NCBI GenBank assembly: GCA_934572445.1
Contig: CAKTLD010000020.1
Location: 1-23,713 of the forward strand
DNA: 23,713 bases
From: an uncultured Oscillospiraceae bacterium
Lineage (GTDB): Bacteria > Bacillota > Clostridia > Oscillospirales > Oscillospiraceae
Reading direction: 5' to 3'
Part shown: in pieces, positions 6,510 to 13,929 of the stretch
Numbering within the stretch: position 1 is the stretch's first letter
Layout of the letters: every line of letters begins with the position of its first letter
Notes under the pieces: generated by a model
The model's input: only the letters and a program-made list of their open reading frames with translations
Database searches by the model: none
What the model was told of the DNA's origin: nothing
Program-made: the position numbers and the translations under genes

Positions 6510-7142
6510 TTACGGTTCGTATTCGGATTCTGTCATATTCTCGCCTAATTCGGCAAGTGCGGCGCGCACATCGCGCCAGGCAAAGCCGCGGCGCAGCAGC
6601 ATGTCAGAAAGGCGCTTGCGTCCTTTTTCATCGAGCGCGCGGCCTTTCGTCTTCTGCGCAATCACGCGCGCGATGACCTCGCGCGGCTCCGGCGCGCAGG
6701 CCATCGCCTCGTCCCAGTATGCGCGCGGCACGCCGCGGCGATGCAGCTCCTCGCGCAGCTTCGCCTCTCCATAACCGACGCTGCTGTAGTGACGCACGAG
6801 CATCCCGGCATAGTCCCCGTCGTTGAGCGCGCCGATCTCCTCAAGCCAGTCGCACGCCGACTCGGCGTCAGCCTCGGCCGCCCCCTTCTCTCTGAGCTTT
6901 TTCGCAAGCTCTCTGCGTGAGAGCGGACGGGCGGAGATCATGTTCGCCGCCCGCACGCGCGTTTCGCTTCGCGCGCCGGACTGCTGCAATTCTACCACAG
7001 TCTCCGCATCAATGTCCAGCCCCACATAAAGGCCGAAACGCAGGAGCTCGCCCTCGGTGATCCGGAGGAGGTCTCCCCCCTCCAGATACACGAGAACGCG
7101 CTCCTGCTTATGCTTCGACCGTTCAAGCTTTTCAATCTTCAT
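6510..7142 (-). CDS. recX: Regulatory protein RecX
   Basis: 210 residues. RecX proteins bind RecA filaments and modulate their activity, and the gene lies directly behind recA as usual. Seen: three-helix repeats typical of RecX, including [60 protein letters not shown] and [20 protein letters not shown] near the C-terminus. The chosen ATG (7140-7142) overlaps the recA end in the sequence ATGAAGATTGA, so the two genes share 11 bases and recX is probably translated by coupling; no separate ribosome site is evident. Longer in-frame starts within recA have no family support. Confidence 0.9.
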   Translation of the reverse strand: MKIEKLERSKHKQERVLVYLEGGDLLRITEGELLRFGLYVGLDIDAETVVELQQSGARSETRVRAANMISARPLSRRELAKKLREKGAAEADAESACDWLEEIGALNDGDYAGMLVRHYSSVGYGEAKLREELHRRGVPRAYWDEAMACAPEPREVIARVIAQKTKGRALDEKGRKRLSDMLLRRGFAWRDVRAALAELGENMTESEYEP

Positions 7143-8238
7143 CCTTGAAGTCGTCGGCGCTGACATCCACCGCGCGGCCCGCCGCCTTGGCTGCCACACG
7201 CGCCTGACCTGTCATCAGCTTGTCAAAATTGCGGCGGATCTCCGCCTCCAGCTGGTCGGCGATCTCGGGATTGGCCTTGAGGTACTGCTTGGCAGCGTCG
7301 CGGCCCTGACCGATACGCGTTTCACCCATCGAGTACCATGAACCGCTCTTCTGCACAAGCCCGAGCTTCACGCCCAGGTCCACCAGTTCACCGAGCAGCG
7401 AGATGCCCTCACCATACATAATATCGAACTCCGCCTCGCGGAACGGCGGCGCCATTTTATTTTTCACGACCTTGGCGCGCGTGCGGTTGCCGATCATCTC
7501 GCTGCCGTTTTTCAGCGTTTCGATGCGGCGCACATCGATGCGCACGCTCGCGTAGAATTTGAGCGCACGACCGCCGGTCGTGACTTCGGGATTGCCGTAC
7601 ATCACGCCGACCTTTTCGCGCAGCTGGTTGATAAAGATGACGATGGTATTCGTCTTGCCGACCGCGCCGGTGAGCTTCCGCAGCGCCTGGGACATGAGGC
7701 GCGCGTGCAGACCGACGAAGCTGTCGCCCATCTCGCCTTCAATTTCCGCGCGCGGCACAAGCGCTGCAACGGAGTCGACCACGATCACGTCGATCGCGCC
7801 GGAGCGCACGAGCGCCTCAGTGATCTCCAGCGCCTGCTCGCCCGTGTCTGGCTGAGAGACAAGCATATCCTCGACCTTGACGCCCAGCGCGCGGGCATAG
7901 GTGATATCGAGCGCGTGCTCGGCATCGATGAACGCAACCTCACCGCCCGCCTTCTGCGCCTGCGCCAGAACATGCAGCGCCAGCGTCGTCTTACCGGAGG
8001 ATTCGGGACCGTAGATCTCCACGATGCGGCCCTTGGGCAGGCCCCCGATGCCAAGCGCCAGATCCAGCGCCAGCGAGCCTGTAGAAATGGACTCCACATT
8101 GCTCGCCGTATTGTCGCCGAAGCGCATGATCGCGCCCTTGCCGTAGGTGCGCTCGATCTGCTGCATCGCGGTCTCGATCGCCCGCTTCTTATCGTCGGCC
8201 ATCGCCGCGGCCGCCTTGGTCTGAGACTTTTCTGCCAT
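7132..8238 (-). CDS. recA: Recombinase RecA
   Basis: 368 residues. DNA-dependent ATPase for homologous recombination and SOS signalling. Seen: Walker [10 protein letters not shown] (about residues 77-85), Walker [13 protein letters not shown], loop L1 region [20 protein letters not shown], the [21 protein letters not shown] segment (loop L2) and the [12 protein letters not shown] core strand. The C-terminal tail ends in the usual acidic patch (SADDFKDED). GGAGG lies 9 bases before the ATG. It lies 45 bases behind prmC; I see no strong promoter or LexA box in that gap, so it probably relies on the promoter at 10141-10169. Confidence 0.98.
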   Translation of the reverse strand: MAEKSQTKAAAAMADDKKRAIETAMQQIERTYGKGAIMRFGDNTASNVESISTGSLALDLALGIGGLPKGRIVEIYGPESSGKTTLALHVLAQAQKAGGEVAFIDAEHALDITYARALGVKVEDMLVSQPDTGEQALEITEALVRSGAIDVIVVDSVAALVPRAEIEGEMGDSFVGLHARLMSQALRKLTGAVGKTNTIVIFINQLREKVGVMYGNPEVTTGGRALKFYASVRIDVRRIETLKNGSEMIGNRTRAKVVKNKMAPPFREAEFDIMYGEGISLLGELVDLGVKLGLVQKSGSWYSMGETRIGQGRDAAKQYLKANPEIADQLEAEIRRNFDKLMTGQARVAAKAAGRAVDVSADDFKDED

Positions 8239-8283
8239 TTTCGCTTTCCTCCCATTGCCTTATATGTAAAGTGTTTTTGCTTT

Positions 8284-9150
8284 TCAGATATGATCGCACA
8301 AGGTTCCAAAGACCACGCGCGGAATATCGTTCAGATCCTTGACGATCTGGATATCGCCAAAGCCCTGCGCGCGCATGATACGCAGCACCTGATCTGCCTG
8401 ACCGATGCCGACCTCGAAAAAGAGCATACCGCCGGGCGCGAGCGCGTCGCGCCATCTCTCGCAGATCACGCGGTAAAAGTCCAGCCCGTCCATCCCGCCG
8501 TCGAGCGCAAGGCGCGGCTCATGCTCGCGCACGGAGGGATCGAGCGTATCCACATCGGCGCTCGGGATATAGGGCGGGTTACTGACGAGAAACTGAAATT
8601 CGCCGAGCGAGCGCGAGGGCTTCTCACGCGCGTCGAGCTTCAGGCTCGTTACCCGCCCGGTCAGCGCGCTGCGGCGGATGTTCTGGCGGCAGATCTTCAG
8701 CGCCTCGTCGTCCAGCTCGCCAAGCAGCACGCGCGCGTGCGGCAGATTTGCCGCCGCGGCAAGCCCGATGCATCCGCTGCCCGCGCAGAGATCGAGGATC
8801 CGACAGCTCTCCAGCGGGCGCGCCGCGTCGATCAGCTTTGTCACCAGCACCTCGGTATCCGGCCGCGGGATCAGCACCGCGGGGGAAATATCCAGCGGCA
8901 GACCGTAAAACTCCCACTCGCCGATCAGATACGCCACCGGCTCGCCCGCAAGGTGGCGCTGCACCAGTCTGCGCGCCGTCCGCTCCACCTCAGGCGAGGC
9001 ATAGAGCGAGCCGTCGCGCACAAGTTCCTCGCGCGTCTTGCCCGCAGCGGAGCACACCAGCTCACGCGCAGACTGCGTGGCCTCCTCATCGCCCGCACGC
9101 CGGAGCTCCGTGCGCAGATCCAGATAAAGATTATTGTATGTGATCGCCAT
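8284..9150 (-). CDS. prmC: Release factor glutamine N5-methyltransferase PrmC
   Basis: 288 residues. SAM-dependent enzyme that methylates the Gln of the GGQ motif in peptide-chain release factors. The N-terminal helical domain (residues 1-80) is followed by HLAGEPVAYLIGEWEFYGL and the VLIPRPDTEVLV family motif. The SAM loop is ILDLCAGSGCIGLAAA, and the catalytic NPPYIPSADVD motif is near residue 191. The ATG comes three bases after the TGA of the preceding yqhQ gene (TGAGCTATG), so translation is likely coupled. The C-terminal strands (GGMLFFEVGIGQADQVLRIM) are intact. Confidence 0.95.
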   Translation of the reverse strand: MAITYNNLYLDLRTELRRAGDEEATQSARELVCSAAGKTREELVRDGSLYASPEVERTARRLVQRHLAGEPVAYLIGEWEFYGLPLDISPAVLIPRPDTEVLVTKLIDAARPLESCRILDLCAGSGCIGLAAAANLPHARVLLGELDDEALKICRQNIRRSALTGRVTSLKLDAREKPSRSLGEFQFLVSNPPYIPSADVDTLDPSVREHEPRLALDGGMDGLDFYRVICERWRDALAPGGMLFFEVGIGQADQVLRIMRAQGFGDIQIVKDLNDIPRVVFGTLCDHI

Positions 9151-9153
9151 AGC

Positions 9154-10116
9154 TCACCATGTATCCTTGCCCTTTTCCTCGGGGATCACCAGCTCGAGCG
9201 CGCGAATAGCGACCTCAAGCATACTGTCGTCCGGCTCGTTGGTGGTAAAATTCTGGAGCCACAGGCCTGGCTTGGCGAGGAAATTCGTCACCGGATTGTC
9301 ATGTCCGCCGACATAGCGGTTGAACTCGTACGTCACACCGATGATGGGCACGAGCAACAGCAGATGCAGTCCCATGCGCACCCACATATTGCGCCAGTCG
9401 ACAAAGCTGAACACGAGACTCGACACCAAGATTGACACAACCACCACCACGAACAAAAAGCTCGTACCGCAGCGCGGATGATGGCGCGGCTGGATGCGGC
9501 AATTCTCCACCGTCAGCGGCAGCCCCGCCTCGTAGCAGAAGATGGTCTTATGCTCCGCGCCGTGGTACTGGAACACGCGGTAAATATCCTTCTGCTTCGA
9601 GCACAGCAGCAAATACCCGAAAAAGATCAGCAGCTTGATGACGGATTCCACCAGGTTGTGCACTGCCGCGCTCTTGATGAACGGGTCGATAAAGCCCGCG
9701 AGAAATGTCGGCAGCAGGAAAAAGAGCAGGATCGTCAGCCCCAGCGACAGCACGACCGCCAGCGCCGTGATGAACTTCTGCATCTTCTCGTTGCCCAGCT
9801 TCTTTTCCAGCCACTTGTCGAACCTGCTCGGCTCGGTAAGCTCTTCGTCAGGAAAATAGTCCGCCGAGAACATCAGCGCCTTCACGCCCTTGACCATCGA
9901 ATCAACAAAGGTCACCGCGCCGCGGATGACCGGCAGGCCGAGGATGGGATACTTGTCGCGCACGAGCGTCAGCTCCTCCACCTTCTCCACAAGGCCCTCC
10001 GGTGAGCGGACGACGATGGCCTGCTTGCCCGGCCCGCGCATCAGGATTCCTTCGATCAGTGCCTGTCCGCCGATGCTGGTGCGGAATTTCGGCTTAGGGG
10101 TAGTTTCATTTGCCAT
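9154..10116 (-). CDS. yqhQ: DUF1385 membrane protein (YqhQ family)
   Basis: 320 residues. Function is not established; the family is widespread in Firmicutes and is often beside prmC, as here. Seen: IGGQALIEGILMRGPGKQAIVVR (residues about 15-37), the central FQYHGAEHKTIFCYEAG motif with conserved His/Glu/His residues, and HPRCGTSFLFVVVVVSILV leading into a membrane helix. Two further hydrophobic segments are LAVVLSLGLTILLFFLLP and SVIKLLIFFGYLLLC. The conserved His/Glu/Cys pattern looks like a metal site but this is inference. AAGGAG stands 9 bases before the ATG. It is the first gene of the seven-gene run and follows the promoter at 10141-10169 by about 18 leader bases. Confidence 0.9.
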   Translation of the reverse strand: MANETTPKPKFRTSIGGQALIEGILMRGPGKQAIVVRSPEGLVEKVEELTLVRDKYPILGLPVIRGAVTFVDSMVKGVKALMFSADYFPDEELTEPSRFDKWLEKKLGNEKMQKFITALAVVLSLGLTILLFFLLPTFLAGFIDPFIKSAAVHNLVESVIKLLIFFGYLLLCSKQKDIYRVFQYHGAEHKTIFCYEAGLPLTVENCRIQPRHHPRCGTSFLFVVVVVSILVSSLVFSFVDWRNMWVRMGLHLLLLVPIIGVTYEFNRYVGGHDNPVTNFLAKPGLWLQNFTTNEPDDSMLEVAIRALELVIPEEKGKDTW

Positions 10117-10140
10117 GGGATTCTCCTTTTTCTATGCGAT

Positions 10141-10169
10141 ATGATACCACAGCTTTTGCAAAAATGCAA
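10141..10169 (-). promoter_or_regulatory. Promoter of the yqhQ-prmC-recA-recX-rimO-pgsA-cysS run
   Basis: Read on the minus strand: TTGCAT (10164-10169), a 17-base spacer and TATCAT (10141-10146), with TGG just before the -10 (extended -10). The start would be near 10134, 18 bases before the yqhQ ATG. No clear intrinsic terminator separates it from the histidine kinase gene ending at 10184, so read-through from the two-component operon is possible. Confidence 0.75.
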
Positions 10170-10183
10170 CAGTTGTTCTATTT

Positions 10184-11623
10184 TTAATTCAACTTCAACG
10201 GAATGGCGATCGTTACCACTGCGCCGCCGCCGTCCGCATTGGCGATCTCAAATGTGCCGCCGTGCAGGCGCACGATCTCATCGCACACGGCAAGGCCGAT
10301 GCCGCTGCCGCGCGCCTTGGATGAGCCCTTGTAAAACTTCTGCTTGACGAACGGCAGCTCTGCCTCGGGGATACCAGGGCCATAGTCCCGCACGCGGATG
10401 ACAAAGCTTCCGCCCTCGCGTGCGGCGCTCACGTCGATGCGCTTGCCGCTGCCGCCGTGTTTTGCGGCATTGCCCAGCACGTTGCAAAAGACCTGTTTCA
10501 TCCGCTCGCTGTCTGCCACAACGGGGGGCACATCCTCGTCGGGCCCCTTGTAGCTGACCTCGATGCCCTCCTGCCGGAAGAGCTCGAAGTAGGTGTAGAC
10601 CGCATCCTCCAGCTCGCCGGCAAGATCCACGCTCTCCACGCGCAGCGTGAAGCGTCCGTCCTGCATTTTGGTAAATTCCAGCAGTTCCTCCACCATCGTC
10701 GTCAGGCGGCGCGATTCCTTCAGAATAATGCCGAGGCCGCGCTTGGTCTGGTCCGGATTCGCGCCCGGATCGAGGCTCAGTGTCTCGGCCCAGCCGCTGA
10801 TGGCCGTCAGCGGCGTCCGCAGCTCGTGCGAGACGGACGAAATGAATTCCTGTTGGACCTTTTCAGCCTGACTGATCTTGAGCGACATATCGTTGATATT
10901 GTCCACCAGCTCGCCCAACTCGTCGCGGTAGCGGTTCTCGATCAGGATGCCATAGCTGCCGCCGGAGATGCGGCGCGCCGCGTCGCTGACGACGGCCACC
11001 GGCTCAACGACGTTATTGATAAAGATGGCGTTCGACGCGGCGATCAGCGCCACGCAGGCCAGAGCGATAGCCGAGGCGATCAGCGAGTCGATCAGCACGC
11101 GGTGCTGCGCCTCGCGCAGCGAGGTCACATACCGCAGCACGCCGATCACGCGCGAGTTGAAGTACAGAGGGTAGGAGATCGAAAGGATATCCTCCCCCGT
11201 CTGCGGATCGCGGCCCTGAAAGAACTTCGTCTCGCCGGACACGGCGGCAGCAATGTCGCTCGTGCCGGGGGAGGTTCCCGCCGTCAGGCCGTAGGACGAG
11301 ACCTGCACGCGGCCGTTGGTATTGATAAACTGCAGCTCGATCGTGTCCTTTTCCTCAAAGGTCTCGGCGGAATAGGAGGCCAGACGATAGTACTCGCTGT
11401 AGCTCTTCACGCCGTAGCCCGAAAAGCTCTCGGCCGCGATGCGGGCGCGGCTCTCAAGACCCGTACGCATCGCGTTGTAATAATACTCCTGTATGCCCAC
11501 AGTGAACAGCGTCACCGCCAGCACGAGCAGCAGCAGGATCGGCAGCGCCGCCGAGAACATCCAGCGCTGGCGCAGGCCGCGGATATGCAGGCCCGCGGTA
11601 AGACCCTTTTTCGTTTCCGGCAC
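10184..11623 (-). CDS. Membrane sensor histidine kinase (HAMP-HisKA-HATPase), PhoR/WalK-like
   Basis: 479 residues. Order: TM helix at about 22-44, an extracytoplasmic sensor region of about 45-175, a second TM helix at about 178-203, HAMP-like linker to about 255, then the HisKA box FISSVSHELRTPLTAISGW with phospho-accepting His266. The ATPase domain has N box NVLGNAAKHGG, G1 DYGPGIP, and G2 GSGIGLAVCDEI. All key residues are present, so the kinase should be active. The start is GTG, with GGAGG 8 bases upstream. It follows its response regulator by 41 bases. The outer sensor region resembles no family I can name beyond a possible dCache/PAS-like fold (NTNGRVQVSSYG; DILSISYPLYFNSRVIGVLRYV). 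Confidence 0.93.
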   Translation of the reverse strand: MPETKKGLTAGLHIRGLRQRWMFSAALPILLLLVLAVTLFTVGIQEYYYNAMRTGLESRARIAAESFSGYGVKSYSEYYRLASYSAETFEEKDTIELQFINTNGRVQVSSYGLTAGTSPGTSDIAAAVSGETKFFQGRDPQTGEDILSISYPLYFNSRVIGVLRYVTSLREAQHRVLIDSLIASAIALACVALIAASNAIFINNVVEPVAVVSDAARRISGGSYGILIENRYRDELGELVDNINDMSLKISQAEKVQQEFISSVSHELRTPLTAISGWAETLSLDPGANPDQTKRGLGIILKESRRLTTMVEELLEFTKMQDGRFTLRVESVDLAGELEDAVYTYFELFRQEGIEVSYKGPDEDVPPVVADSERMKQVFCNVLGNAAKHGGSGKRIDVSAAREGGSFVIRVRDYGPGIPEAELPFVKQKFYKGSSKARGSGIGLAVCDEIVRLHGGTFEIANADGGGAVVTIAIPLKLN

Positions 11624-11664
11624 GCAGACGTCCTCCCTTCGCGCCTCCGGTCAGCGTTCTTCGC

Positions 11665-12351
11665 TCAGACCGTCCACTTGTAGCCGAAGCCCCACACGGT
11701 CGAGATGTACTTGGGCTCCTGCGCGTCATCCTCGATCTTCAGCCGCAGGCGGCGGACGTTCACGTCCACGATCTTCAGCTCGCCGAAGTAACCCTTACCC
11801 CATACGGCATCCAGGATCTCCTCGCGCGCGAGGGCTTTGCCGCGGTTTTCCATAAAGAGCTTGACGATGGAATATTCCAGCTGCGTCAGCTTGAGCCGCT
11901 CGCCGTTCTTTTCCAGCGTCCGGTTGGTCAGGTTCAGCAGAAACGGCGGCTGATACAGCTCGCCCGTGCGCGGCGGCGCGCCGTCGCCCGTGCGGCGCAG
12001 CAGCGCGTCCACGCGTGCCGTCAGCTCCGCAGGGGAAAAGGGCTTGGTCACATAGTCGTCCGCGCCTGTCATCAGCCCGGTCACCTTGTCCATTTCCTGC
12101 GCTCTTGCCGTCAGCATAATGATGCCGATCTGTGAATTGGTCATGCGGATGCGGCGGCAGACCTCAAAGCCGTCGATATCCGGCAGCATGATGTCCAGCA
12201 GGCACACGCGCGTATCAGGATTGTCCTGCAATTTTTTCAGCGCTTCCTCGCCGCGTTCGGCCTCCACGACCTCATAGCCCGCGCGCTGCAGATTGATGAC
12301 GATAAAGCTGCGGATGCTGGCCTCATCCTCAAGCACCAGTACCTTTTTCAT
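11665..12351 (-). CDS. OmpR/PhoB-family response regulator
   Basis: 228 residues from the ATG at 12351, preceded by GAGGAGAAGGGAAG. The receiver domain starts KKVLVLEDEASIRSFI (acidic pair near residues 9-10), has the phospho-acceptor Asp53 in LLDIMLPDIDGFEV, switch Thr in IIMLTARAQ, and the invariant Lys in DDYVTKPFSP. The C-terminal winged-helix domain has RTLEKNGERLKLTQLEYSIV, LAREEILDAVWG, IVDVNVRRLRLKIEDD and YISTVWGFGYKW. It is a DNA-binding regulator paired with the kinase downstream and the lipoprotein upstream (14-base gap). An ORF start at 12387 would overlap the lipoprotein gene and is not needed. Target genes are unknown. Confidence 0.95.
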   Translation of the reverse strand: MKKVLVLEDEASIRSFIVINLQRAGYEVVEAERGEEALKKLQDNPDTRVCLLDIMLPDIDGFEVCRRIRMTNSQIGIIMLTARAQEMDKVTGLMTGADDYVTKPFSPAELTARVDALLRRTGDGAPPRTGELYQPPFLLNLTNRTLEKNGERLKLTQLEYSIVKLFMENRGKALAREEILDAVWGKGYFGELKIVDVNVRRLRLKIEDDAQEPKYISTVWGFGYKWTV

Positions 12352-12365
12352 CTTCCCTTCTCCTC

Positions 12366-13688
12366 TCAGTTGTCGCCCGTGGTCCATTCCGCCACGATCA
12401 GCGTAAACGCCTCGCGCAGCGACTGCTCATCAAGCTGCACGCCCCAGGCCTCGCCAAGCTCGGCGGCGTAGGTGGCCTCCACCTGCCGCGTCAGTGTGAA
12501 GCGGTCGCCCACGCTGCCCAGTTCCTCGCGCGCCTCGCCCGTCAGGCGATAAATGGTCAGCAGCCTTTCGCGTGCACCGTTCTCTCCCATACGGTAAAAG
12601 ATCACGCTCGCCTCGTCGCCGTTCGTCGTGCGCACCGCAGTCAGAAGGCTCTTATCCCACTCGTCCGGCAGCGTCAGGCTCCAGCCGTCAGGCACATTGT
12701 GGAAGCAGCTGCGCACCTCCTGCACCGTGCCATCCACGCTGTACTGCCGCCAGGCGACGTAATAGAGCGGCTCGCTCTCGCGGTCAAAGCGCTGCAGGGC
12801 ACGCGCCTCGGGGGCCTCGGTCACGTCGTCGCCGTTCTCATCACGCGGATAGAGCCCCAGAAACACCGACGCCGCAGGGATCTGGTTGCCATCCAGTCCC
12901 AGGGCCACATTCTGGATGCGCCCGCCGCGCAGTGCCAGCACATCCGTCACGGTCATGCTGTCCGCCGTCACACCGGTGACAAACAGTGCACTCTCGCCGC
13001 CGGAAAGTGTTCCCGCGCTCAGCCGGCTCAGCTCCGCCACGGCCACCGACAGCCGCAGTGTCGCCTGCACACGCAGCTGCTCGCCGTCCCAGTCGTAATA
13101 GTCCAGGCAGGCGGCGCTCTCCTCGTTGCTGTAAATGATCAGCAGCTCCTGCCGCCCGTCGTCATTCATATCCAGATTTGCATAGCGGGAATAGCCGGTG
13201 ATCAGCAGCGCCTCAGGCCGCCCGCGCGTAAGCGGATACACCGCAAAGCTCTGTACGTCCGAGCTGCTCTTGTAGCCCACCAGCAGCTCGCGCCGTCCGT
13301 CGCCGTCCAGATCGGTGTAGTTGATGCTATAGATCGAGGCGGAGGTCCCCTCGATCATGGCGTACTGCTCGTAGCTGTCGCCATCCGCCTTGAAGATGTA
13401 GATCTTCATCGGCTTTTCGTCGCTCGCCTTGCGGAAGAAGGCGACCGCCTCCTCGCTGCCGTCGCCGTCCAGATCGACCATCTGCACGCTTTGCAGATTG
13501 CTGCCCGACGTGGGCGCGGCATACTCCGCGCCGGCGGAAAGCAGCGCATCGATCTGCGATTCCAGCGACTCATACTCGCCTGAGAGCTTTGGCAGACGGT
13601 AGAGCGACGTTTCCGGCGTGGTGAACATACAGCCCGTGAGCACCAGTGTCAGCGCGCTGAGCAGCAGCGCCATGCAAAGCTTCTTCAT
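12366..13688 (-). CDS. Lipoprotein with FG-GAP/VCBS-like DxDGDG repeats
   Basis: 440 residues. It has a lipoprotein signal peptide with lipobox LVLTGC (Cys20), so it should be tethered to the outer face of the membrane. At least three calcium-loop-like repeats follow: VDLDGDGSEEAV (about 71-82), TDLDGDGRRELLV (about 125-137) and LDMNDDGRQELLI (about 172-184). Each is followed by hydrophobic strands, as in beta-propeller FG-GAP repeats. The remaining region (about 200-440) has no motif I recognise. GGAGG lies 7 bases before the ATG. It is the first gene of a three-gene unit with a response regulator and sensor kinase, which suggests an accessory sensor or a reporter of envelope state; that role is inference. 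Confidence 0.82.
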   Translation of the reverse strand: MKKLCMALLLSALTLVLTGCMFTTPETSLYRLPKLSGEYESLESQIDALLSAGAEYAAPTSGSNLQSVQMVDLDGDGSEEAVAFFRKASDEKPMKIYIFKADGDSYEQYAMIEGTSASIYSINYTDLDGDGRRELLVGYKSSSDVQSFAVYPLTRGRPEALLITGYSRYANLDMNDDGRQELLIIYSNEESAACLDYYDWDGEQLRVQATLRLSVAVAELSRLSAGTLSGGESALFVTGVTADSMTVTDVLALRGGRIQNVALGLDGNQIPAASVFLGLYPRDENGDDVTEAPEARALQRFDRESEPLYYVAWRQYSVDGTVQEVRSCFHNVPDGWSLTLPDEWDKSLLTAVRTTNGDEASVIFYRMGENGARERLLTIYRLTGEAREELGSVGDRFTLTRQVEATYAAELGEAWGVQLDEQSLREAFTLIVAEWTTGDN

Positions 13689-13725
13689 GCGTCCGCCTCC
13701 TCTCGTCCGATAGTCATTCTAAGTT

Positions 13726-13734
13726 ATCATAGCA
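13726..13734 (-). promoter_or_regulatory. Extended -10 promoter of the lipoprotein/two-component operon
   Basis: On the minus strand TGC directly precedes TATGAT (13726-13731). No good -35 is found at 16-18 bases, so the extended -10 probably carries it. The start would be near 13719, about 30 bases before the lipoprotein ATG. Confidence 0.55.
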
Positions 13735-13789
13735 CAGCGCAGTGCAAAAGGGTAGTCTTTTCTGTAAATTCTTGCGCTTTTCCTGCCTC

Positions 13790-13817
13790 CGGTCTGCCGC
13801 CCGCAGGCGGCAGACCG
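13790..13817. repeat. Perfect 12-bp inverted repeat
   Basis: CGGTCTGCCGCC (13790-13801), loop CGCA, GGCGGCAGACCG (13806-13817). There is no T tract. It lies in the 13735-13882 spacer between the lipoprotein promoter and the glycosidase terminator, which carries no gene. Confidence 0.65.
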
Positions 13818-13825
13818 ACTCGCTC

Positions 13826-13858
13826 GTAATTTCCAACAGCACGCGCGCCGGAAATTAC
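13826..13858. repeat. 9-bp inverted repeat with 15-base loop
   Basis: GTAATTTCC (13826-13834) and GGAAATTAC (13850-13858) flank a GC-rich 15-base loop. With the hairpins at 13790-13817 and 13883-13921 it makes three stem-loops in 132 bases. Confidence 0.5.
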
Positions 13859-13882
13859 ACCGCTCATACTGCCCTCCCAAAT

Positions 13883-13921
13883 AAAGTTGGAGGGAAAGGC
13901 GACGCCTTTCCCTCCAACTTT
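13883..13921 (-). terminator. Long terminator of the phosphodiester glycosidase gene
   Basis: A perfect 19-bp stem: 13883-13901 pairs with 13903-13921, practically a GAC loop closed by GGC/GCC. It lies 9 bases past the stop codon on the minus strand and is followed there by a TTTATTT-like tail. A nearby extra CCCTCC block (13872-13877) can compete for the same GGAGGG arm. Confidence 0.85.
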
Positions 13922-13929
13922 TGAATTTG

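Noticed and set aside
8239..8283. Separate SOS promoter of recA
   Set aside because: The 45-base gap has a TATAA-like stretch (ACATATAAGG on the minus strand) but no matching -35 and no GAAC-N4-GTTC box.
7705..9435. A 576-codon open frame antisense to recA, prmC and yqhQ
   Set aside because: It spans three well-supported genes and has no ribosome site or recognisable domain.
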